Shown here in pieces: positions 21,280 to 32,900 of a stretch of DNA of 64,000 nt (its first letter is position 1; each line of letters opens with the position of its first letter). The notes below the pieces were generated by a model that did not search any database, was not told where the DNA came from, and worked only from the letters and a program-made list of their open reading frames with translations. A program made the translations under genes and the position numbers. The stretch is from Stichopus chloronotus (lineage: Eukaryota > Echinodermata > Holothuroidea > Aspidochirotida > Stichopodidae): contig CM037838.1 of assembly GCA_021234535.1 (NCBI GenBank), positions 19,475,009 through 19,539,008 of the forward strand, given 5' to 3'.

Positions 21280-24240
21280 TTACGTGAGTGATCAGCAGTG
21301 ACATCTACTGTGAAGAGTGTCTGCAACATGTAGTGTATCGTTGTTTTAGTACCACCCACTGAGGTGACAGGCCTACGGTAGTGTACGTACACCTCATATC
21401 AGTGCTCAGAAGTGGAACAGTTTCGTGAAACTACTTTTTCTTTTAACTAAGCTGAATGGATTTTTTTTCAGATATTCCAAATTAACGCTTTTTCCTACAA
21501 CCGAACGCTACTTTTGCAGGAGATAATTTATTTTTTTAATCTAATTAAATGTTTAAAAAAAAGACAAATTTAGGCCTATATGGCACTTCGCTGACTAACT
21601 TTTTATGATCAATGTTAAGTACCTGTGTAGGCCTAACTGTCAAGCTATTGCATTTGGGTGCAGTCTGGGTGTTCAATTGGTTGCAGACGACAAACCGGAA
21701 GCCGCTTATAACTACCTTTTTTTTAACTTTTGTGAGTCCTGTACGCCTAGGTGTAGCATGTTGTGTGAGCCGCAGTTATTCACAAAACTACGTAATTTTA
21801 GATGCAAAACTATCCAATGAGAGAAGGGGATTTAGATGTGGGAACTTCCATCCCCGATATGAAACGTGACGTCATTCCTTGGTTACAAGTGTTCTCGTAA
21901 ACGATGGTAGGGGATTCGCTCCGAAGAGACGTTTCGTTTTTGGACTATTTTTTGTTTCACACAAACCATCGTACTACTTTACAGGGAAGCTAATTGGGAC
22001 GTTCTTGGGTAATAAAAAGAGGCAAAATGAAAAAAAAAAACTTGGACGAAACTTTCGTGCTGCGATCAGCGATCTGTCATACCTTGTCTCACGACCTGTG
22101 CTATTCCCATATGTCCAATGATATTAGTGACTTTGAGTTTACAAATTAATTTGATTAAACAAGTTAGTAAGTTGCTTAAACAAATGAATAAATTGATTTA
22201 ACAAAAGGAAAAAATACGTTACTCGACCCTGGAAGGCTTACCCTCGCGCTTAGCCCAGGGTACGTATCCACAAAATGCTGGCGCTATTCCCATATGTCCA
22301 ACGCTATTAGTTTCATCTTCGGATCTATCTAAGTGTACGCTAACTTTACTGTTACCTAACAAATTACGTAACACGTTGTTGCCCATGTATTGTTTATGAA
22401 AATTGAGGCGAATTTCTGGTCTGTTGATAATGATACGAGAATAGCAGTCGCAGACACGACATATCTGCCGTAATATCTCGATCTCATCACGTACCAGTGC
22501 CGACGAAAGTGCTTTCAAAGTTACTTGATTGTCAAATTACAGTACAGGTTTCGACTGACTAGCAGTAGGTTTTGACTGATCTTAATTTTGCTCGGCCGTT
22601 GCTCGTCCGGGACTTGTGATTAGTGAAAAGGCCTAGGACCTACCCCCAATAGAGCCAGTAGCTTAAGGCCTAGCGTTAGGTTAGGTTTAAGTTAAGGCCT
22701 AACTCGTGTCTAGTAGTGTCAATAGCACAGGTGTTCCTACTGTTAAGTATACACTAAAGTATTACCTACACCTATATAACAAGATATAGGTGTAGCTAGG
22801 AATACCAGTGGTCAGGAGTAGGCTGCACACTTCTTTCACTAAAGCCCTCTCATTTGAAGTTTATTCCAAGGCAAGCTTTAATGTAACAATATTCAGACAC
22901 TGTGGAGAGTATCGTAGGTAAGGTTTTGTCACAGTACACCTTGCCTATAGCAATGATTTCAGGACATTTACCCCAGTGTACTGCAACTGAAAAAAATGAT
23001 GGTGAAAATTATCATGAGCAAATTATTATGGTACATAATGACCTGGACTTTTGTAATCGCTCCAGAGTCAGTAAGAAAGATCCACATATTATTTAATTAA
23101 GGAGGCCTACCCCAAGTGCCCCTGTGGAATGCATATATACTGGATCATGTTTGTCCAATGGCAGGTAATCTTTTTTTTTGTGCCAAGAGAATGGAAACAA
23201 GAAATGGACAAAATATTCTCAAAAAACATAAAAATCTAGTGTTTCCCATTTTTCTGGGCAAAAGTAAAATTCAGTCACATTACATTTATAGTGATATGGC
23301 CTACATTTAACCCCTTGCAATAATTTCAAATTGATAAGAAAAGAATGGGAAAATTTCTTCAAAAGTGTACAGTCAGGAAAACAAGACAATGTGGTTTTTT
23401 GTAAACTGCAATAGTCAGTAATTTCCAACTGTGGTTAGGAAAACAACTTTGTTTTAATCTTGTCAGATGTCAGATAATTTTTTCTTCATTTACATGCTGG
23501 TCTACATCAAGCTGTTATCCATTTTCTGTCTTTTTGTATCCTTTCTAAGCTTTTCTCCTTCATGTATGTCTTCTGTCTGTTTTTTTTTAGTTTTTTGGCT
23601 TCATAGACTACTAGTCCATTAGGTCTTTTGTGAGTTTTAATATCCTGCCTTCATTTTATACTAAATATCTCTGTTTTGTATATTTGTATCTATGGAGAAG
23701 AAAAATAAGTGACTTAATGAAATGGATAGATGGATGGGGTGTGGTTCGATGGATAGATGGATGAATGAAATTAGCCAGACTGTTACTGTATGTTGGCCCA
23801 GACATGACAGTGTGGCTAGAATGGCCACATTGCACATACTTGCAACTGATTGAATTGCTGAAAATAACTGACTTTTCATGTACAGATTTTGAAAAAAATA
23901 ATAAAGATAAAAACACATCAATACTGCATAACAGATTTCCATGAGAAATACTGTTTACTCTCAGAAAGTATCAACGAGTTTGATAATTCCATCCAGCTAA
24001 ACTGGGCATGAGGAAATGTTACATAACACTAATACAATGAATTAACAAAGTAGCATTCCACCACAGCATGCATTTTTTACCCCAGTGTATTACTCCACAA
24101 GTCATGATCAATGACCATCATGTCCTTACAGAGAGCTTGTTGTTTTGGGATACTATAGGCAGCTACCTGCTGCAGGTATTAGTCATTCTTTTCAGTTTGA
24201 GGAATATTTTTTCAAAGGTTGGCAACCCTGCCATTTGAGC
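21280..24240. other. Non-coding stretch, no gene recognised
   Basis: Open frames of 60-100 residues show no known domain. Seen: a short direct repeat (CTATTCCCATATGTCCAA at about 22101 and 22285) and a TGGATAGA-type microsatellite (about 23722-23765). Confidence 0.4.
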
Positions 24241-24244
24241 ATTT

Positions 24245-24395
24245 GTTCCAGGGGTTGTTTGGTTAAAATCAATCTAATTAACATCACAATTAAAATAATG
24301 ATTTAATGTGGGGAAAAAATGATTTAAATTTATTTTTATTATTAAAATCAATTTGATTTGTTATTGATTTAAATCATGATTTTTTCAATGAAATT
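24245..24395. repeat. GATTTAAATC-rich palindromic repeat fragment
   Basis: Begins CAGGGGTTGTTTGGTTAAAATC and contains several ATTTAAATC palindromes, similar to the arms of the element at 565-1963. Only one end is clear, so it is a fragment. Confidence 0.45.
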
Positions 24396-24418
24396 GTAAC
24401 TTTTGTCGTCAAGAATTC

Positions 24419-25340
24419 ATGTGTGTGTATGTGTGTTTGTGACACCTTGCTTGTAAACATGACATTTCAAAGAGGGAAGCTTGGACATATGTCCTATTTG
24501 GTTTGCAGGTGTATAACACTGAGTACAAGAACCAAATTCTTTTTGAGGGGAAAAGGTCATGTGGGCCTACAGGGGTCAAATTGTGAAAACATTGTAATCA
24601 TATCTCAACAATTGAAGGCTGTACATGTGTTGTATTTGAGATGTAGGTACCACATTGAGTAATGAATACTATTGTTTTGGTGGGGTTGAAGGTCATTTGG
24701 GGTTAACAGGGGTCAAATTGTGAAGCATTGTAACACAATTGCTCAATAAGTTAAGCTTGGACATAAGTCATATTAATGTGCAGATGTACCACATGAGGTC
24801 AAGAAACCTATTGTCATTGGAGGAGGTTAAAGGTCAGTTAGGATCAACAGCGGTGAGACTGTGAACCCTGGATACTTGATATCTCAAGAAGGAAACCTTG
24901 GAAAAATCTGGTGTAGTAAGTGTTTCACATGTAGTACAAAAATCCTAACATTTTGGTGGGGGTCAAAGGTCATTTTAGGTCAACAGGCATCAAATTGTAA
25001 AATCCTTGTAAACATGGTATCTCAAGAGGGAAGCTTGGATGTATGTCATACTTGGCATGTAGGATAAGATTTGATCAACTCATTAAACCCCACAGGGATA
25101 ACTGAATGCACACATAAACACATTAAACAGACAACATTGCTCAAGAACCAAATATATAGGAAAGCAGAGATAAGTGCAGATATAAGAAAGCAAAGTATTA
25201 ACATGTGGCAAAAGGTTAAAAAGGATGTACCACATTGGGATTGAGTACAAGAACCCTATTGTTTTTGGGTAGATGTTAAAGGTCACTTGGGGTCAACAGA
25301 GGTCAAACTTGGAAAAGCTTGTTAATACAAAGGAAGGGTG
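24419..25340 (+). mobile_element. DR1-bearing repeat family, diverged copy
   Basis: A GT microsatellite (24419-24440) and GCTTGTAAACATGAC start a run of tandem units with GGTCAAATTGTGAA and CTATTGTTTTTGGG phrases. The best receptor-like site is GGGTCAAAGGTCA at 24958-24970 (one change from a perfect DR1). Terminal hairpins were not found; limits are approximate. Confidence 0.5.
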
Positions 25341-26682
25341 GAGCACGGGGCACAGGGTTTGCTTGTGTCCTGATTACAACACATAGCCCAACAATCCTGA
25401 TTTTGTATTTCCAAATAAACAGTAAGACTGTTCTGCATCCTCAAAACTAAACAGCATTTTCTGATTCTGATTAAAAATAATGACTATCCCTGATTTGTTC
25501 GAAATGTAATACGAAGAGCCCTGATGTTGCACGGGTGTGATTGATCAAATTATAAAATGAGATACACAGACCACAAACATGAGTTTTCCACTCATTGATT
25601 GACCAAAGGTTACATCCACTGCTGTTCAATTAATGAACAAAATTTACAGTTGTTCCTTCTTCTGGACATGTACATATAACAAGTTTGAAGACTCAAAATA
25701 ACTGCATTTGTTCAACAGCTGGTCAGGCTCAGGGCTGTGTTACAAGCTAATTCATGAAGCCTGTATTTTACATGAATGTCCTATCTGTCACAGAAACCCA
25801 AACATTTCTAGCATTATTTTGTAATTGTCAAAGGACAAAATCCCTGGACTTGCATTGCAATTTGCAACCCATAAAACCCAATTGCAATTCAATTTCATGT
25901 ATGCCTCACAATTAATACTTGAGACCCTGTATTTTATTTGTTCCTACTTGAAAAGTTCATTTTTTTCTGGAATCGTTTGGCGTGAAGACCACAACTTTGC
26001 CTATACGGCACATATTTGAGCGAGTTAAGATTTCAATTCATCCACACCACAAAGTTTGTTTAACATCTACTTATCAAAATGAATTGGCTGCTAACCAATT
26101 CAAACATTGATTAGCCCTGAGAAAATTTGTTCACATTTATCACCGTTTTATTGAGGATATTGGAAGAAGGGCTCGAAATGTTTGAATTATCTCAATTAAG
26201 GACAAAGTTGACACATACTGGAAAACAAAATGCTCTTTGGAATCCATGGAGTATAGACAATCTTCTAGCAACATTCATGCAACTCTTTAAATTGAAAAAT
26301 TCCAGTTTTGAGTATATTGCTTTATTACTCCATTCCATAAATATTGTCTTTACATCATTGAATCATTCAGTGCTAACAAACAAGTGCCTAAAATGCCAAT
26401 ATCTTCAGTCATTTCTTTTTTTATTTAAATAAGGAAACTTATATTGGATTTATCATAGCTTATTAAGGTCTCACACCTGCATTGAGGACACTCAACTTAA
26501 CTCTTAATATTTTTTTTTTTTTTGCGGTGAGACATTCTCTTGACCACATATAACTGATAAAACTGTGTGTGTTCCACTAATGTAAAGACCCTGGTTAGTC
26601 TACGTACTGTAATCTCACCTAAGAGAACATAAATGATACAGTGCGTGTTACTTTTCCTTTGCCCAGCCCTCTGATCTTTTGC

Positions 26683-26690
26683 AGAAGAAA
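26683..26690 (+). promoter_or_regulatory. Probable splice acceptor and 5' UTR start of photolyase exon
   Basis: A pyrimidine-rich run (CCCTCTGATCTTTTGCAG, AG at 26683-26684) is followed by AAGAAA and then the start ATG at 26691. This implies that the first coding exon begins at 26685 and that a non-coding first exon and promoter lie upstream, not identified. Confidence 0.55.
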
Positions 26691-26905
26691 ATGAAGCACA
26701 GAACAGTACACTGGTTCAGGAAAGGATTACGACTCCACGACAATCCGACTCTCATTAAGTCCATCGAAAGCAGTCGGAATCTCTGGCCTGTCTTTATTCT
26801 TGATCCACATTTTGTCAAATCTGGAAATGTTGGTATCAACAGATGGAGATTTTTATTAGAGTCCTTGGAAGATTTGGACAAGAGTTTCCAAAACCTAGGT
26901 TCAAG
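26691..26905 (+). CDS. (6-4) photolyase coding exon 1 (residues 1-72)
   Basis: Starts at ATG 26691 and ends with AG of an Arg codon before donor GTGACT. Encodes [13 protein letters not shown] and FILDPHF, the opening strand and loops of the photolyase alpha/beta domain. An upstream in-frame TTG is not needed as a start. Confidence 0.93.
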
Positions 26906-29900
26906 GTGACTAAAAGTATACCAGTCTGACTAATTATCATATTTTGGTAATAAACATATTAATTAAAATGACATGTATTGTCTTACATTTCTAATTGTAT
27001 CTCAAAGATGATGCTCGATAGTAGATTTGGGAATTTGCTCAGAACCAAACCAAAAAATCTCTAAAAAGTGCCATATGGCACAAGTTGTAAGAACATATTT
27101 CATGAGAATCTCATAGTGTGAGCTAACATCAGTAGATAGTAGATAGAATCTTTAGTGGATAGCTTCTCTCAGAAAATGATTTTAGCCCCTCGTTCTTCAT
27201 TGTTAATTCAATACTTTCAAACAACTTTTTTTGACAAATGTATGCATTTTGTCATGTATTTATTGTTCCCACTCAATCAAGTATGTGTCTTCCAGTCCAG
27301 GCTGTAAGATATGAGCACATTTTATCCACAGTTCAGTAATGAGCTGGTACAAACCGAATATTTGCAACTTTGAAAATGTACAAATCATTTTTGATTCCTT
27401 GCCGACGGCCAAAGAAATCTATGCGATGGTGATGTCGTGTGTGTGTGTGCGAGGGTGTGTGTGCGTGTGTGTGTGTGTGACGCTGCTTGTAAACACGATA
27501 TCGAAAGAAGGGTAACCATGAACGATCTCATACTTGGTGTGTGGGTTGGTCATAGTGAGTAGATGATCCCTATTGTTTTTGGTGGAGGTCAAAGGTCACT
27601 TGAGGTCAACAGAGGTCAAAATGTGAAAACCATGTAAACACAATATCTCAAGAATGGTAACTGTGACTGCTGTCATACAAGGTGTGTTGGTTGGTCATAT
27701 TGAGTAGATGATCCCTATTGTGTGTGGTGGAGGTCAAAGGTCATTTGTTGTCATTTCATTGATTATCTCTAGAAGGGTAACTGTGACTGATGTCATATGT
27801 GGTGTGTTGGTTGGTCATATTGAGTAGATGATTCTTATTGTTTTTGGGTGGAGGTCAAAGGTCATTTGAGGTCATCGAAGGTCAAACTGCGAAAAACTTG
27901 TAAACACAATATCTCCAAGAGGGTTACTGTGACTGATTTCATACTTAGTGTGTTGCTTGTTCATACTGATTAGATGATCCCTATCATCTTTGGTGGGGAG
28001 CAAAGGTCATTTGAGTTCACCAGAGGTCAAACTGTAAAAACCTTGAAAACACAATATCTCCAGAAGAGTAACCATGACTGTAATACTTGGTCTGTGGGTT
28101 GGTAGTGGTGAGCAGAAGATCTCTATTGTTTTGGTGGAGGTCAAGGGTCATGTGAGGTCACCAGAGGTCAAACTGTAAAAATGTGTAAACACAATATCTC
28201 CAGGAGTCTAACCTTGACTGATGTCTTACTTGATGTGTAGATTGTATATACTAAGCAGAAGACTCCTTTTGTATGTGGTGGAGGTCAAAGGTTGTTTGAG
28301 GTCACCCAAGGTCAAACCTTGCTAACACCTTAACTCCAGAAGGGTAATGTTGACTGATGTCATACTTGATGTGTGGGTTGGCTATACTGGGTAGGTGATC
28401 CCTACTGCTTTTGGTGGATGTCAAATGTCACGGTCATTTTAGGTCACCAAAATAAAGAAGGTCATTTTGGGTTAAAGGCACGTGGTGCATCAAGAACAAT
28501 AACTGCAGTTGATCATATATTTGTCATGTGGATAATTCATGTTTGTTATAATACAACCATGTAGCAAGGAATCACAAAGCCTTTTGGCTTTCTGGTCGTC
28601 ATATCTGGCTATGACTGAACCACAAAAAGATCCTCCTTGCTAGCTTCGATAATTCTCTTTCGTATTGTCCGTTGCTTTTCATCAAACAGTATAAATTTCA
28701 TTTTGGTAGGCTGTTTGTCATCCAAGGCACTCCTTCTGAAGTGTTTCCCAGAATTTTCAAGGACTGGAAGATCAGCCAACTTTCATTCGAGACAGACACC
28801 GAACCATATGCGAGGCAGAGAGATTCTGAGATAGTGAAGCTAGCCGAGGAAAATGACATCAATGTTATCCAGGAAGTTTCGCATACCCTCTTTGACACTG
28901 AGATGTAAGCTTAACACTCAGCTATCAGACTTTGTGGGTGGATTGGGATTTGGGGGAGGTTTTTTTTGGGGGGTGGGGGTAAAAATTGAGGATATAGAAG
29001 GTGGTCTTCATCTTCTTTCAGGTTGTCCCCCCCATCCTAAGGGAAGTTAAAGGTGTTAGGTGCACAGCATCTCCACAAGATGAATTTTTTTTTATATATT
29101 TAGAATTTTCAAGTGATTGAGTTATCAAATTTTGGATGGGGAAATTTTTAAAGGAAATTTTAGAAGGGAAAGAGGCATATTCTTCTTGTTGAGTTTGAAG
29201 TCCACTACTACCCCCTTTCAAAAAGCACAGTTGGTTTTCCAATCACTTTCTGCTCCCTTCCACTCCATCATAGTTTGGGTAAAATCTGTCATGATGAACA
29301 TTGTATCTCTGGCAAAGGTTATCATTTGACTACGTATGTACTTCAGACATTTTATTTACAGTAATCACTTAATGATTTATTTCTTTCATCAGGGTTATCA
29401 AAGCAAATGGTGGCAAGCCTCCATTGACATACCAAAGACTGCAGACGGTGCTCTCCAAAATGGGACCACCACCAAAACCAATAGCTGCACCAACCATGGA
29501 CACCTTTAGTGGTATGCATGTTGTATTTTCCTGGGAACTTTGGTTTCGATGAAAATCATATGTAACCATTATTGTGTGTGTGTGTGTGTGTGTGTGTTTA
29601 TGATGCATCAAGCCTTGCTTGGGAAAATAGTATTAGAAGAAAGTAAACTTGAGCTGATGTTGTATGTGTATCATATTAAAGGAAAAGAACCCTATTATTT
29701 TTTGGTGAAGGTCAAAGATCAGCAGAGGTCAAAAGAGGTGAATACCTTGCAAACACATAATCTTGAGAATGCAACTTTGGAGTGATCTTATGTTCACTAT
29801 TTACATCATTCATTGTGAGTTCAAGATTGCTATTGTTTTTTGTTAGAGGGCAAAGGTCAACCCAGTTCAGATGATCTGAAACTGAAAATTAAGAATACAT

Positions 29901-32900
29901 CAGTTTTCTGCAATCAGCTAGGCTACTGCCTGTCACATCAGAACTGCAATGCATTTGTGCATTCTGGTTGATTGTTCTTTCATGATTGCACAAATTCTAA
30001 GTATAAGAGAGGTGGGGGAAGCAAGGAGATGAACTAAAATATGTATTGCTTTTGTAGTAGGGAAGATGTAACTGTCCAAACATCAAAATCCATATCCAGT
30101 GTATTGTTGAACTGACTTTAAACTTGCCTTCACATTTATGGAACAGCTCAAAAATTACTAGGAAAGGATAGATATTTCAAAATGAAAGTAACATTCAAGG
30201 TACAACAGGTACAAAAAGTGTTCAGGATTCTTTGTGCTGGCCTCATTTCTTGGTGGTCATGGGAACCACCTGACAGCCATAGTATGGTCTGTTGCTTGTT
30301 GATTTCAAAGTTTCTCCTTGTCTGACGAACGTTTGGTCTTAACACTCAACAGGTTTACTTGAACAAACAGTAAACACTTTTATTCATTTCTTTCATGATT
30401 AGTGCAGGAAATGGTCCATATTGGTCTTAACACTCTCAAACTGTCGATGCATTGCTTGCATTTTGTAGATACCTCTGGATGTCTCAATTTGCTGAATTTC
30501 TGAAATCTGACCCTGTCAATTCAATCACCACCTAAATAAATAAATGTTAAAATGGTGCCTTAAAGATAATTTCAGTCTAGTTAGGTGTTTTAGAGCAAAA
30601 TTTTGGGGTGATGAAAAACTTGCTCTTCCACCAGTATCCTCATCAATTACCTCTTTGAAATGCTCAGTCTGAAACAAGTGTTGCATTGCAACATTGGAGA
30701 AAATCTTTATTTCATTAGTGATGTATAAGACGATAGAAAAACGTCAAGAGTCTTGCAGAGTATCAAAAAAATTCTCGAAGGCAAAAGTTAGATGAAAGGC
30801 AGGTTAGGCTTAAAAATGTCTACATGTTGAGCTAGTGATGTTGACTTATGATGGAATTAATTCAAGAGCAGTGGATCTCTAGTAAAGCCTTTCTTTAGGA
30901 CCGGTAGTCCTCATTGATTCACCAAAAGGACACCACATTGCTCATGTTGATCATGTCTTAATAATGATAACCTTAAAATTGAAGTGAACTTGGCACATGA
31001 AGTCTCTTTCCGATAGAACCACTTCAAAGTTATGTCTGTCGCTGAAGTCATCTTTCTGTGTATTGTGACATAGACATTTGAAAGTTGAATTTAAGATGTA
31101 AACTTATCGGTGTCATGATGTATGAAGTTTGGTCATGATTGGAAAAGGAACAACAGCCGTTTACAAAGGCACATTTTCAGAATGCAGATCAGTGTCAATG
31201 AATGATTTCCCTTCACGCCAAACGTTTGCTCACATTAATTCGTTCCAGAATGTGAGACTCCCGTGGAGGCTGGTCACGATTCTAAGTTTGGCATCCCTAC
31301 TCTGGAACAGCTCGGGATACCCGCCGAAGGGATGTCTCCCGTGGTCTTCCCTGGAGGAGAGAAGGAAGCACTGAGCAGGATGGAGAGACATCTAGCGAAA
31401 CATGTAGGAATTTGCCGAGAATCATGTTTCATCTCTGACTTAAGTTTCTCTTTGTTTTTTTTTTTCCTTCTGATACTGCCATTTTCTTCATTGCCTTTCC
31501 TCAGGACTGGAAGGAATCATATCTCTCTTTCTAGTGGTGGCACAGTCCCAAACAGTACTGGTGAATTTGAATAACGCTCCCCGCACTGCACTGAGTGGTC
31601 TGATGCTCAGACAATCTACCAGAATTTCTGATGGCAGCAAACACAATCTTTACTTGCAGTGATTAAATTTCATTTGGTAGTCCAAGAGGCACCTGGGGTG
31701 TAAAATGTGGTTTTCCTTTTCGAAATTACGTTGTCCTGACAACGGTTATGTCATGGCTTATTTCTAGGTTCCTGCACCATGAACACACTTGCATTGTAAT
31801 GTAAGCAAAATCATTGCCACATTTTGTGACATTCACTCAGTTATTGTCAGCAAAATCTTAATTTGATTCAAGCATCAACCAATATTTATTTTCTGAAGAA
31901 CAACCTCGAAGAAAATGTGTCCAGTTTAGATTGAAGATTTGAGGATTCTATGATTACCCCTAAGCTTCATCTCTGTCATGTTCTATCGGTATGACAGTTT
32001 TATTCAAATGCTATATTTTATTTTTTTGCACAGAAATGGATCTGCAGTTTTGAGAAACCAAAGACCTCCCCAAACTCTTTGACCGCATCCACCACCGTTC
32101 TCAGTCCATATCTGAAGTTTGGTTGTCTCTCTGCTCGCTCCTTTTACTATGGTATCCAGGCTGTATACAGTAAGCAGGTACATCACCTTTGGCATGTGTA
32201 GCCTTTGTAATGGTTGCCGGGCAATAACGTCTTGTACAAATACCCCCTGGTCTAATTGTGGAAGCACGAAAACCTAACATGAAATGGGATCAAATTAAAA
32301 AAGTACTCACTATTTATTTATTTAGTTGATAGTCTCACTGACATAACATGGATAGCCTAGAAGATTAATGGTAGTCGTGTGGAAACCCTGACAGAATTTT
32401 CTCCGTGGTCTTCCTTCTGAACTAGCCAAAAACATATGACATACAAAGATAATGAACAGAAAGTATTAAAACAGCCAGCAGAGTGGCAAGCAAAATCTCT
32501 CCTTTGTCAGAAACCACAAATTTCCTGAATTTTTTGTTGTTCCCAGAAGGAAATACTCAAATATCAAACTGTGTTTCCAGTTAATTTTAGGGACATTTGA
32601 TCAGACTATCTGCCCATCAAGCCAGGTTTCGTGGGTAGGCTTGTCTAATTACTCACTGGAAGATAGACTACTGTGCAAACGGTTGTGTTAAATCGTTCTC
32701 ACCACCATCTACGGCATCTTGCTTAAAGATTCAAGGAAGAAAGGAAAGGAACTCTTCCTCGTGTTTCATGTCAAGAGTGTAACTTATCTAGATGAGAAGT
32801 TGAGAACTTCACTTTTAAACAGCGCCCTCCCAGCGATGCTCACTATGTGTAGCACTTTATTACAGGAAAAAAGAAGGCAGAAAGGTGAGATAGGAGAATG

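Noticed and set aside
22219..22518. 99-residue minus-strand open frame
   Set aside because: No domain, and it overlaps a short direct repeat (22101 and 22285). Probably chance.
26679..26690. Upstream in-frame TTG as a start for the photolyase
   Set aside because: The likely splice acceptor at 26683-26684 and the good [12 protein letters not shown] start at 26691 make a non-ATG start unnecessary.
27393..28596. Regular repeats considered as a CRISPR array
   Set aside because: The units are long, diverged, without constant spacers, and the genome is eukaryotic.
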